A DNA stretch of 64,000 nt, from positions 1,922,001 to 1,986,000 of the forward strand of contig NZ_CP078145.1 in assembly GCF_019222765.1 (NCBI RefSeq), read 5' to 3'. Shown here in pieces: positions 34,447 through 42,722 of the stretch. The notes under the pieces are model-generated. The model saw only the letters and a program-made list of their open reading frames with translations, made no database searches and was not told the DNA's origin. This DNA is from Nocardia iowensis. Its GTDB lineage: Bacteria; Actinomycetota; Actinomycetes; Mycobacteriales; Mycobacteriaceae. Each line of letters opens with the position of its first letter. Position 1 is the stretch's first letter. The position numbers were made by a program, and so were the translations under genes.

Positions 34447-35763
34447 ATGGCCACCACCTTGAAGCGGGCTGTGAGCACACCGCTGCTGTATTTTTTCATC
34501 TTGGGCGATGTCCTCGGGGCGGGAGTGTATGTGCTGGTCGGCTCGGTCGCCAAGGAGTCCGGTGGCGCGGTATGGCTGCCGCTGACGCTCGCGCTCGGCC
34601 TCGCCACCCTGACCGCGGGTTCCTACGCAGAGCTGGCCACCAAGTATCCGCGCGCCGGTGGCTCGTCCCATTACGCCACCGCGGCGTTCGGTCCGGCGGC
34701 CGGTTCGCTCGTCGGGTTCTGCATGCTCGCCGCCGGTGTCGTGTCGGTGGGCGCGCTGGCCAGGGCCTTCGCCGGGGACTATCTACAGGAGTTGGTTTCG
34801 CTGCCGACCCTCGCGGTCGTTGTGGTGTTCTTGGTCGCGTTGGCGTTGCTCAATATTCGCGGCATCAAGGAGTCGCTCGGTGCCAACGCGGTAGCCACCC
34901 TGATCGAACTCAGCGGACTCGTTCTGATCATCGGCCTCGGCGCGTGGCTGATCGTTCGCGGTGATGCCGACCTGGACCGGCTGACCGAGGTGGGTACCGC
35001 CGAGCATGGTGTCATCGGCGCGACTTTGGCCGGTACGGTGCTCGCCTTCTACTCCTTCGCCGGGTTCGAGACCTCGGTGAACCTCGCCGAGGAGGTCAAG
35101 GATCCGCGTCGGTCCTACCCGCGGGCGTTGTTCGGGGCGCTGCTCACCGCCGGTGTCGTGTACGTGCTGATCGGAGTCGTCGCCAGTGCGGCCGTGCCCA
35201 CCGACGAGCTGGCGCGGTCCAGTGGGCCGCTGCTGGAGGTGGTGCGGCTGGCCGGTGGTGTGCCGGAGGGGCTGTTCAGCGTGGTCGCGTTGGTCGCGGT
35301 GGCGAACGGCGCCCTGCTCACCGGCATAATGTCGTCCCGGCTGGCCTACGGCATGGCCAACGACGGGCTGCTGCCGCCGGTGCTCGCCCGCGTGCTGGCC
35401 GGTCGCCGGACCCCGTGGGTGGCCATCCTCGCGACCGCGGCGGTCTCGCTGATCTTGGCGTTGACGGGGGAGGTCGCCTCGCTGGCCGAGACGATGGTGT
35501 TGTTGCTGCTGGTCGTCTTCTCCTCGGTCAACGCCGCCGTGCTCGTCCTGCGCCGCGACGAGGGCGAGCCGGACCACTTCCGGATGCCGACCGTCGTGCC
35601 CTGGCTGGGTCTGGCGTCCTGCCTGTTCCTGTTCACCCAGATCGGCGGCGATATCTGGCTACGCGGCCTGATCCTGGTCGGCCTGGGGGTCCTCCTCGCG
35701 GTCGTGAATGTGATCCGCGCACGCCGCACCGCTCGGGAAACCGTTCCTTCCAACGCCGGGTGA
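34447..35763 (+). CDS. APC-superfamily amino-acid permease
   Basis: A 438-aa protein with about 12 transmembrane helices. The N-terminal GDVLGAGVYVLVGSVA is the unwound helix-1 substrate motif of APC transporters. SYAELATKYPRAGGSSHYA and FYSFAGFETSVNLAEEVKDP (helix 6) are also diagnostic. The substrate is probably an amino acid or polyamine. ATG 34447 has no clear ribosome site; the gene stands alone. Confidence 0.88.
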   Translation: MATTLKRAVSTPLLYFFILGDVLGAGVYVLVGSVAKESGGAVWLPLTLALGLATLTAGSYAELATKYPRAGGSSHYATAAFGPAAGSLVGFCMLAAGVVSVGALARAFAGDYLQELVSLPTLAVVVVFLVALALLNIRGIKESLGANAVATLIELSGLVLIIGLGAWLIVRGDADLDRLTEVGTAEHGVIGATLAGTVLAFYSFAGFETSVNLAEEVKDPRRSYPRALFGALLTAGVVYVLIGVVASAAVPTDELARSSGPLLEVVRLAGGVPEGLFSVVALVAVANGALLTGIMSSRLAYGMANDGLLPPVLARVLAGRRTPWVAILATAAVSLILALTGEVASLAETMVLLLLVVFSSVNAAVLVLRRDEGEPDHFRMPTVVPWLGLASCLFLFTQIGGDIWLRGLILVGLGVLLAVVNVIRARRTARETVPSNAG

Positions 35764-35865
35764 GCATCGATTCGGCCGTCCCCCATAGTGTGGGCACGAA
35801 AAGTCTTGGCTGGGAGCGTCCTTCGGGCGTCGATACCGTTCCGCTTGGAGAGAAGAGGAACAGAC

Positions 35866-36033
35866 ATGCGTATCGACAAACAAACGGTGGCCGAAATCGC
35901 GGTGGCGGTCGCCTTCATCCTGTCCGCGGTGCTGTCTTCGCCACCGGCACACGCCGAGCCCGTGACCGGCCCGGGTTCGGGCAATGCGCAGTTGCAATCG
36001 ATACCGGAGTACAGGCTTACCGTGGGTTTATGA
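35866..36033 (+). CDS. Small secreted peptide (55 aa)
   Basis: Opens MRIDKQTVAEIAVAVAFILS and has a predicted signal peptidase site after AHA, leaving about 25 residues (EPVTGPGSGNAQLQSIPEYR...). AGAGGAAC precedes the ATG. The stop overlaps the next ATG (ATGA), which argues that it is translated. Function unknown; no cysteine in the mature part. Confidence 0.55.
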   Translation: MRIDKQTVAEIAVAVAFILSAVLSSPPAHAEPVTGPGSGNAQLQSIPEYRLTVGL

Positions 36034-36368
36034 CTTTGATCGGTAATCCCGCTGATTGGGTGCCTGACTCGTGCACCCTGCCCACTGTCGAACAACCACT
36101 GCGGAACGCGGAGTTCGACAGATTCTTCGCCGGGTCGGTATTGCAAACGCGGCGTCCGCTGCGGACCCAACTGGAACTGGTCATCGCGCCGGACGCCGAA
36201 CCGGCAGGCCGGGACCTGGCGGCCCGCGAAGTGGAATGCTGTTCGTTCTTCGGCTTCACCTTCACCTCGGTCGACGATGCGGTGATCATGCGGATCACCG
36301 TCCCCGAAGGCCAGGTGGATGTCCTGGATGCGCTCGCTGCCCGGGTGGAGGCCAAACGCCATGATTGA
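36030..36368 (+). CDS. 112-aa Cys-containing protein next to MerR gene
   Basis: A soluble protein with a Cys-Cys pair (VECCSFFGFTF) and an N-terminal DSCTLPTVEQPLR motif. I recall homologous small proteins encoded directly upstream of MerR-type regulators in actinobacteria; their role is not established. The Cys arrangement suggests metal or thiol reactivity (inference). It overlaps both the secreted-peptide gene (4 nt) and the merR-like gene (8 nt). Confidence 0.72.
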   Translation: MTLIGNPADWVPDSCTLPTVEQPLRNAEFDRFFAGSVLQTRRPLRTQLELVIAPDAEPAGRDLAAREVECCSFFGFTFTSVDDAVIMRITVPEGQVDVLDALAARVEAKRHD

Positions 36369-36789
36369 CAAAGCATTACGTACTGGACAGGTGGCCGCGG
36401 CGGCGGGGGTGAACGTGCAGACCCTGCGCTACTACGAGCGCCGGGGATTACTCCACGATCCTGTTCGATCGCTGGGCGGCCACCGGCTGTATCCACCGGA
36501 AACGGTGACAATGCTGCGCGTCATCAAAGCCGCCCAGCGACTCGGTTTCACGCTCGACGAAGTCGCCGACCTGCTCGAGATCACCCGATTCCGCGGCCGT
36601 CGCACCCATGCCGGATTGCAGACTCGTGCGACCGCGAAGCTGGCCGAGGTCGACGAGAAACTGGCCGAACTGACGGCGATACGAAAGACGCTGACCGAGG
36701 CGCTGGCGGCGGGCTGCGACGACTTACTCGTCTGCGCTGAAAGCCCGCACTGCCCAATGCCTTTCACGCCGCCTGCACTCGACAGGTAG
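36361..36789 (+). CDS. MerR-family regulator with C-terminal cysteines
   Basis: A 142-aa protein with the MerR winged helix (TGQVAAAAGVNVQTLRYYER, residues 8-27, then GLL) and the long dimerisation helix. Three cysteines in the tail (C119, C125, C131; GCDDLLVCAESPHC) resemble a metal-binding loop as in MerR-type sensors, although the third family ligand near residue 82 is missing. It is translationally coupled to the upstream Cys-containing gene, so the two probably form one stress or metal-responsive module. Confidence 0.83.
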   Translation: MIDKALRTGQVAAAAGVNVQTLRYYERRGLLHDPVRSLGGHRLYPPETVTMLRVIKAAQRLGFTLDEVADLLEITRFRGRRTHAGLQTRATAKLAEVDEKLAELTAIRKTLTEALAAGCDDLLVCAESPHCPMPFTPPALDR

Positions 36790-36934
36790 GCACCTCGGAT
36801 CCGGCATATTCCGCAACCGCAAAGAAGTACAAGACCGCGCGGTATCCGGCATACTGCTGATCGGACGCAGTAACGGTTCGCCGGGGTGCTGGCCCCGCCA
36901 TCGGTCGCTGCTCCGGGCGACGGAAGGCGGACCC

Positions 36935-38371
36935 ATGGCGCACGAAGAGCAACTCGACGCGACCGGTCCGATCGAACGCCGCACCATCGAAGTGATCCCC
37001 GACGCCGAACGGCACGGCACGCCGCGCAGCCAGTTCACCCTCTGGTTCGGGGCGAACATGCAGATCACCGCGATTGTGGACGGCGCGCTCGCGGTGGTGT
37101 TCGGCGCCGACGCGCTGTGGGCGATCATCGGCCTGCTCATCGGCAACATCCTCGGCGGCATCGTCATGGCCCTGCATTCGGCGCAGGGCCCTCGGCTCGG
37201 GCTACCCCAAATGATCTCCAGCCGAGCGCAATTCGGTGTCCTCGGGGCGGTGCTGCCGCTGCTGCTCGTCATCGTGATGTATCTCGGGTTCGCCGCGACC
37301 GGCACGGTGCTCGCCGGTCAGGCGGTGAACAAGATTTTGCACATCGACAACGCGACCGTCGGCATTCTCGTGTTCGGTGCGCTCACCGCTGTTATCGCGG
37401 TGACCGGCTATCGGCTGATCCATCGAATCGGCCGGATCGCCACCGTGGTCGGCATCATCGGTTTCACCTATCTCGGCGTCCGGCTCTTCACCGAATACGA
37501 CGTCAGCGCCTATATCGGGGTCAAGCCGTTCGACATGGCGACCTTCGTGCTCGCGATCTCGCTCAGTGCGGGTTGGCAGCTGACTTTCGGGCCCTATGTC
37601 GCCGACTACTCGCGCTATCTGCCTCGCTCGACCAGCGACCGGACCACCTTCTGGGCGACCTTCGCGGGCAGCGTGCTCGGCTCGCAATGGTCGATGACGT
37701 TCGGCGCGTTGGTGGCAGCGGTGGCCGGTAAAGCCTTCCTCGGCAATCAAGTCGGTTTCATCGGCGATCTCGCGGGCCCTTCGGTGCTCGCGCTACTGAT
37801 CTACCTGGTGATCGTGGTCGGCAAGCTGACGGTGAACTGTCTCAACGCCTATGGCGGGTTCATGTCGATTCTGACCTCGGTCACGGCCTTCAACGGACAG
37901 TCGCGCACCACACCATTCGCACGGGCCGCCTACATCATCGGGTTCACCGCGGTGTCGATGCTCATCGCGATCGGGGCGAGCGCCGATTTCCTCGGCAACT
38001 TCAAGAATTTCGTGCTCACCCTGCTCATGGTGTTCACGCCATGGAGCGCGATCAATTTGATCGACTACTACCTGATCTCCCGCGAGCGCATCGATATTCC
38101 GGCACTGTACGACCCGAATGGCCGGTACGGCCGCTGGAATCCCACCGCGCTGGTTTGCTACACGCTGGGCGTCCTGGCCCAGATCCCGTTCCTGGCGCAG
38201 CAGCTCTACACCGGGCCGATCACCGAGAAGCTAGGTGGCGCAGACGTTTCCTGGATCGTCGGCATCGCCTTCACCGCCGCGATCTACTATCCCCTCGCGC
38301 GCCGCACCAGCAATCCACCGGATCGGATGATCTATCCCGCAGGCACCGTGGCGACCATCGCCCGCGTGTAG
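36935..38371 (+). CDS. NCS1-family purine/cytosine permease
   Basis: A 478-aa membrane protein with about 12 helices. It shows the family pattern FTLWFGANMQITAIVDGAL, LGLPQMISSRAQFG, GPYVADYSRYLPRS and FTPWSAINLIDYYLI. These transporters import nucleobases, allantoin, hydantoins or related compounds. ATG 36935 is preceded by GGAAGG. No catabolic genes are adjacent, so the substrate is open. Confidence 0.88.
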   Translation: MAHEEQLDATGPIERRTIEVIPDAERHGTPRSQFTLWFGANMQITAIVDGALAVVFGADALWAIIGLLIGNILGGIVMALHSAQGPRLGLPQMISSRAQFGVLGAVLPLLLVIVMYLGFAATGTVLAGQAVNKILHIDNATVGILVFGALTAVIAVTGYRLIHRIGRIATVVGIIGFTYLGVRLFTEYDVSAYIGVKPFDMATFVLAISLSAGWQLTFGPYVADYSRYLPRSTSDRTTFWATFAGSVLGSQWSMTFGALVAAVAGKAFLGNQVGFIGDLAGPSVLALLIYLVIVVGKLTVNCLNAYGGFMSILTSVTAFNGQSRTTPFARAAYIIGFTAVSMLIAIGASADFLGNFKNFVLTLLMVFTPWSAINLIDYYLISRERIDIPALYDPNGRYGRWNPTALVCYTLGVLAQIPFLAQQLYTGPITEKLGGADVSWIVGIAFTAAIYYPLARRTSNPPDRMIYPAGTVATIARV

Positions 38372-38430
38372 GGGCGAGCGCTGCTCACCTTCGGCTAGCG
38401 GGAGCTACCGTCCTTGCACCAGTGCGTATT

Positions 38431-40560
38431 TCAGCTCAACCGAAGATCGGACAGTCCGAGCAGTTCGGTTACCTGCTCGGCGGGCATGGGGTAGTGGAAG
38501 TGCCAGCCCTGGGCGGTATCACAGCCGAGATCGCGGAGTTGGTCGGCCTGATGGCGGGTTTCGACGCATTCGGCGGTGACGGTGAAGCCGAGTGCGTGGG
38601 TGAGGTCGATGATCGTCTCCAGCAGTAGCAAATCGGTGGGGCTCGCGGTGTCCGGGGTGCGGATGCGCTGGATGAACGGGCCCGCGAGCTTGACCACGTG
38701 TAACGGCAGCTGACCGAGGTAGGCGAGGTTCGAGTACCCGGTGCCGAAGTCGTCGATGGCGATGCGCACGCCCGCGTCGGCCAGGGTGTGCAGGGCGCGC
38801 AGTGGCCGGCCGGTGGTTTGCATGAACGCCCGCTCGGTCAGCTCCAGTTGCAGCAGGCTCGCGTCGATGCCGGTCTCGGTGATGATCTGCTGCACGTAGT
38901 CCAGCCAGGCCGGATCGGCCACTTCGGCGGCGGAGACGTTGACGCTGACCGTCGGCGTGTGCGGGTAGCGGTCGTGCCACTCCCGGCTGGCACGGCAGGC
39001 CGTCTCCAAAACCACGGCGCCGAGCGCGCCGATGTAACCGTTGTCCTCGGCGAGCTCGACGAACCGGGCCGGGCTGAGGATGCCGAGCTCCGGATGCCGC
39101 CAGCGCACCAGCGCTTCGACGGCCACCGTCTGCCCGTCCGCGAGCGAGACGATCGGCTGGTAGTCGAGGAAGAATTCGCCGTGCCGTAGGGCGGACGGCA
39201 TGGCCGCGGAAAGTTCGGCGCTGGTGTGCTCACGGCGGCCACGGTCGGCGTCGAAGATCGCGTATCGACTGCGACCAGCGGCCTTGGCCCAGTACATGCT
39301 GGTGTCGGCCGCTTGCACGAATTCGCCGGTGGAGAGACGGTCGGCGCGCGCCTCCATCACGCCGATGCTGGCGGTGACGGTCAGATGGTGCACGTGCACG
39401 TAGAAGGGTTGGGCCAACGCGTGCAGCACCGTCTCGGCCACGCCCGCCATTTCCTCGACACCGCTGGAATGGGGGACCAGCACGACGAATTCGTCGCCGC
39501 CCATCCGCGCGACGAGTTGGTCGGGCCGGGTGACGCACGCGTTGAGCCGGGCGGCGACCTGCGCGAGCAGTTCGTCGCCGACCGCGTGGCCGAAGGTGTC
39601 GTTGACGGTCTTGAAATGGTCCAGATCGATGTAGCAGAGACCGACCCTGGTGCAGTCGGCGAAGGCTGCGGTGAGTGCGTCGAAGAAGCGGGAACGGTTC
39701 GGTAGACCGGTCAGTTGGTCGTGGTTCGCGCGGTAGTGCAACCGTTCGCGCAGTGCGCGCCGCTCGGAGACGTCCTCCACCAGCACCAGGGTGTACTGCG
39801 GCTTGCCATGCTCGTCGCGGATGAGCGAGACATTGATGTTGGTCCACACCGTGCCGCCGTCGCGGTGCCGGTAGGCCTTCTCCAGTTGCACGTTGTCGTA
39901 CTTGCCCGCGAGCACGCCCGCGTACTTCTGCCACATAGCGGGACTGTCGTCGGGATGCGTCAGATCGGTGACCGACAGCTGACACATCTCCTCCGGCCGG
40001 TAGCCCAGCATGGCGGCGAAGGCGTTGTTGACCTCGATGATCCGTCCGGTCATATCGGAAAGTCCGGTGCCGATTCCGGCCTGGGAGAACACCGCCCGCA
40101 GCCGTGCCTCGCTGGCGCGCAGCTGCTGTTCGACCACCCGCCGGGCGGCGATATCGGCGGCCCGAACGCTTTCCTGCTCGGCAAGCAACCAGGCGCGGAA
40201 GGCGCGCAGATAACCGGTGGCAAAGGCGGCCAGCAACTGATCGGCTCGATCGGCCGGGACCTCGCACGCACCGACGAGGTACGCGTTGAGCACGGCGAGA
40301 CTCCGGCCGAGCACCTCGTCGCCGACAAAATGCGATCGGGCCAGCTCAGCGCCGAGTTCCGCGACCCGATCGGCGGAGTCGTCGGTGCAGGCGGCGGCGA
40401 CGAATTCGCGGGCCAATTCGGTCAGCAAATTGCGGGTTTCGGCGGAGCTCATGGGCACGACGTGATTTCGCGGCCCGCCACCGAGTGCCGCCGCCCATTG
40501 CCCGGCCAGTTCCGCGTGCGGTCCGCCAGGATCAGAACCGCTCCCGGCATCCCACGCCAT
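38431..40560 (-). CDS. PAS-GGDEF-EAL cyclic-di-GMP protein
   Basis: A 709-aa cytoplasmic protein. An N-terminal helical sensor-like region (about 35-150) is followed by a PAS domain (about 160-290), a diguanylate cyclase domain with intact MGGDEF, and an EAL phosphodiesterase domain with intact VEALVRW, the metal-binding NVSAAE and DDFGTGYSN. Both active sites look complete, so the net direction of c-di-GMP turnover cannot be told. ATG 40560 fits; divergent from the methyltransferase gene (118 bp). Confidence 0.9.
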   Translation of the reverse strand: MAWDAGSGSDPGGPHAELAGQWAAALGGGPRNHVVPMSSAETRNLLTELAREFVAAACTDDSADRVAELGAELARSHFVGDEVLGRSLAVLNAYLVGACEVPADRADQLLAAFATGYLRAFRAWLLAEQESVRAADIAARRVVEQQLRASEARLRAVFSQAGIGTGLSDMTGRIIEVNNAFAAMLGYRPEEMCQLSVTDLTHPDDSPAMWQKYAGVLAGKYDNVQLEKAYRHRDGGTVWTNINVSLIRDEHGKPQYTLVLVEDVSERRALRERLHYRANHDQLTGLPNRSRFFDALTAAFADCTRVGLCYIDLDHFKTVNDTFGHAVGDELLAQVAARLNACVTRPDQLVARMGGDEFVVLVPHSSGVEEMAGVAETVLHALAQPFYVHVHHLTVTASIGVMEARADRLSTGEFVQAADTSMYWAKAAGRSRYAIFDADRGRREHTSAELSAAMPSALRHGEFFLDYQPIVSLADGQTVAVEALVRWRHPELGILSPARFVELAEDNGYIGALGAVVLETACRASREWHDRYPHTPTVSVNVSAAEVADPAWLDYVQQIITETGIDASLLQLELTERAFMQTTGRPLRALHTLADAGVRIAIDDFGTGYSNLAYLGQLPLHVVKLAGPFIQRIRTPDTASPTDLLLLETIIDLTHALGFTVTAECVETRHQADQLRDLGCDTAQGWHFHYPMPAEQVTELLGLSDLRLS

Positions 40561-40678
40561 AAGGCTGATCGTAGTCCGGATTGCGGACGTCCGCCCAACT
40601 GCGGGCACTCGCGAACCCGGCTACGATGGCGGTGCTTTCGCCGCTGGCGTGCGATGTTTCGAGAAGGGTTGGCGATCG

Positions 40679-41485
40679 ATGACCAGACCGAGTTGGGCTC
40701 CCGAAGGTATCGATCTGGATCGCCCGAGCGCCTCCCGCGTCTACGACTACTTCGTCGGCGGCATGCACAACTTCGAAATCGACCGGACGCTGGCGCGGCA
40801 GATCGAGGCATTCACGCCGAACGTCGCGGAGACCATGCGCGCCAATCGGGATTTGCTGCGCCGATGCGTGCGCTTCCTCGTCGATGCCGGCATCCACCAG
40901 TTCCTCGACATCGGCTCCGGCATCCCGACCGTGGGCAACGTGCATGAGGTGGCGCAAGCCGTAAACCCTTCGGCCCGGGTGGTTTACGTCGATATCGATC
41001 CCGTCGCGGTCGCGCACAGCCGCGCCATCCTCGACGGCAATCCCGCTGCCGCCGTCATTCAAGCCGACATCGCGCACCCCGAAACCATCCTGGCCGACCC
41101 GCAGGTGGCGGCGCTGCTCGACTTCGACAGGCCGGTCGCGGTCCTGCTGCTCGGCGTGTTGCATTTCGTGGCCGACGACGCCGACCCCGTGGGTTGCGTC
41201 GCCCGTCTGCGCGACACCGTCGCCCCCGGCAGCTACCTCGCGATCACGCACGCCACCGCCGACGGGCAACCGGCCGAAGTCCTCGAAGCACAAAAGCTTT
41301 CCGGCCGCACCTCCACCGAAATCGTGCTGCGCGCCAAGCCCGCGATCGCCGAGTTCTTCCAAGGCTGGACCATGCTCGACCCCGGCCTGGTCCACCTGCC
41401 CCTCTGGCGCCCGGACAACCCCGCCGACATCGGCGACCACCCCGAACGTTCCGGCGCCTACGGCGGAATCGCCCGCAAGGACTGA
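40679..41485 (+). CDS. SAM-dependent methyltransferase (DUF574 type)
   Basis: A 268-aa protein. The start region PEGIDLDRPSASRVYDYFVGG and DIGSGIPTVGNVHE (SAM-binding loop) identify the actinobacterial DUF574/methyltransferase family, common in Nocardia and Streptomyces but with largely unknown substrates. VVYVDIDPVAVAHS is the acidic loop contacting SAM. ATG 40679 with GAAGGG upstream. The last residues match the family end (GGIARK). Confidence 0.88.
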   Translation: MTRPSWAPEGIDLDRPSASRVYDYFVGGMHNFEIDRTLARQIEAFTPNVAETMRANRDLLRRCVRFLVDAGIHQFLDIGSGIPTVGNVHEVAQAVNPSARVVYVDIDPVAVAHSRAILDGNPAAAVIQADIAHPETILADPQVAALLDFDRPVAVLLLGVLHFVADDADPVGCVARLRDTVAPGSYLAITHATADGQPAEVLEAQKLSGRTSTEIVLRAKPAIAEFFQGWTMLDPGLVHLPLWRPDNPADIGDHPERSGAYGGIARKD

Positions 41486-41566
41486 AACGAATCGAGTTCC
41501 GGGTGCGCAGCCATCGTGAGCCGAGTCCGAGCGCTCCGGCCGGGATCGCCGCTGCGGGAACTGATC

Positions 41567-42019
41567 CTAGGACGGATTTGTGAGCGTCTTTCGATCGAGG
41601 CCGTAGTGCAGACGATGGCGAAGGTGATCTATCCACGCAGTGACGGTCGAGTGGAACCTCGACGCCTTGCCGGTGCTGCGTCGCCGCGCCCTCGCGCGGG
41701 CGACCCCGGTCGCGGCACTACTCCCGGATCGACCACGCCGGTTGGTCTTCGGGTGGGTTATCGCCCGCGCCTTCAAGTCCTCGATGATCTCGTTGTCGAA
41801 CTGGTCTGGCGTCCATTGAGCCGTGAGTGAACTTACTGCTTCACGTAATTTCGCGGGGTCTTTCGTCAACTGGACCAGCGCGCGATGGAAAGTCTCCATG
41901 TCGTCCGCCATCTCTTGGACGTTCCCCAACTTGGTTCCTGCGGGCACCGGAGGAACCGGGGCGTAGTCGCTGGGGATGTAGATCGCACCGGCCGCGGTCC
42001 ACGGGTCGCGCTTGCTCAT
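41567..42019 (-). CDS. 150-aa unknown protein of the accessory island
   Basis: Opens MSKRDPWTAAGAIYIPSDYA. Residues 30-90 look like an acidic helical domain (VQEMADDMETFHRALVQLTK, then LREAVSSLTAQW). The C-terminal third is Arg/Ser-rich and basic (GVARARARRRSTGK). Clear AAGGAG before ATG 42019. No signal peptide or membrane segment. I do not recognise it. Third gene of a lower-GC block after two membrane-protein genes. Confidence 0.6.
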   Translation of the reverse strand: MSKRDPWTAAGAIYIPSDYAPVPPVPAGTKLGNVQEMADDMETFHRALVQLTKDPAKLREAVSSLTAQWTPDQFDNEIIEDLKARAITHPKTNRRGRSGSSAATGVARARARRRSTGKASRFHSTVTAWIDHLRHRLHYGLDRKTLTNPS

Positions 42020-42219
42020 TGCCGTACTCCTTGCTGCCCCGCCTGGGTCGTCTTCTGTATTCGGCGCGGCAAGCTGGTTGGATGGTCGTTCGGTGGGGTG
42101 GCGTCGAGGTCCGTCCAGGCAGCGATGTGATGCACATCACTTCGACTACTTCCTACCATGCTACTGACCGGTAACAAGCCTACCCCGCCTGGTTGGTTTT
42201 TCGATGGTTGGTAAAGGGC

Positions 42220-42241
42220 CCTGATCGCCATGGTGATCAGG
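42220..42241 (-). terminator. Hairpin overlapping the stop of the 161-aa membrane gene
   Basis: CCTGATC (42220-42226) pairs with GATCAGG (42235-42241) across 8 nt, including the TGA stop, followed on the minus strand by CCCTTT. A possible terminator separating the first two island genes from the 150-aa gene. Confidence 0.45.
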
Positions 42242-42722
42242 CCGTTTTGCTGAAGCTGTAGTGAATCCATCGCATCACGAACGTGCCGACCGAAGCAGTT
42301 GCCAGTACGACGGTGATGGCAAATGAGGCAAACCACCAGCCGGGGAAATACTGATGCCCGGTTGCCTGGATGGCAAAAAAGAATATATTCGTGCCTGCCA
42401 TAATGGCTGTACCGAAGGTCAGCAGCATGCCGGCCACTGAGACGAACAGGCTGCGCCCGATCGCATCGATGAAGAACACCGCCATTGCCGCCAGGGTCGC
42501 AGGCAGTGCAATGATCGCTACGGCCACGTCGGTATGTATATTCGGGTTGTTCGAGGACAGGATTCTTATCAATACGTAGGTGACGAGTAGTAGTGATACC
42601 GAGGCGATCATCGCAAACAATTCGGTGCCGGATGGACGTTCGCGGACACGGATACGGACACAGAACTCGATCGGGTGCGGTGTATTTTTCGCGACCTTTT
42701 CGGGGGTGGTTTCCTGGCTCAT
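42237..42722 (-). CDS. 161-aa integral membrane protein, unknown
   Basis: After a hydrophilic 30-residue start (MSQETTPEKVAKNTPHPIEF) there are four hydrophobic segments: FAMIASVSLLLVTYVLI, VAVAIIALPATLAAMAVFFI, LFVSVAGMLLTFGTAIMAG and FASFAITVVLATASVGTFV. The ATG overlaps the TGA of the upstream 522-aa gene (ATGA), so the two are translationally coupled and probably form one complex. Family not recognised; composition is lower in GC than the flanks. Confidence 0.72.
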   Translation of the reverse strand: MSQETTPEKVAKNTPHPIEFCVRIRVRERPSGTELFAMIASVSLLLVTYVLIRILSSNNPNIHTDVAVAIIALPATLAAMAVFFIDAIGRSLFVSVAGMLLTFGTAIMAGTNIFFFAIQATGHQYFPGWWFASFAITVVLATASVGTFVMRWIHYSFSKTA

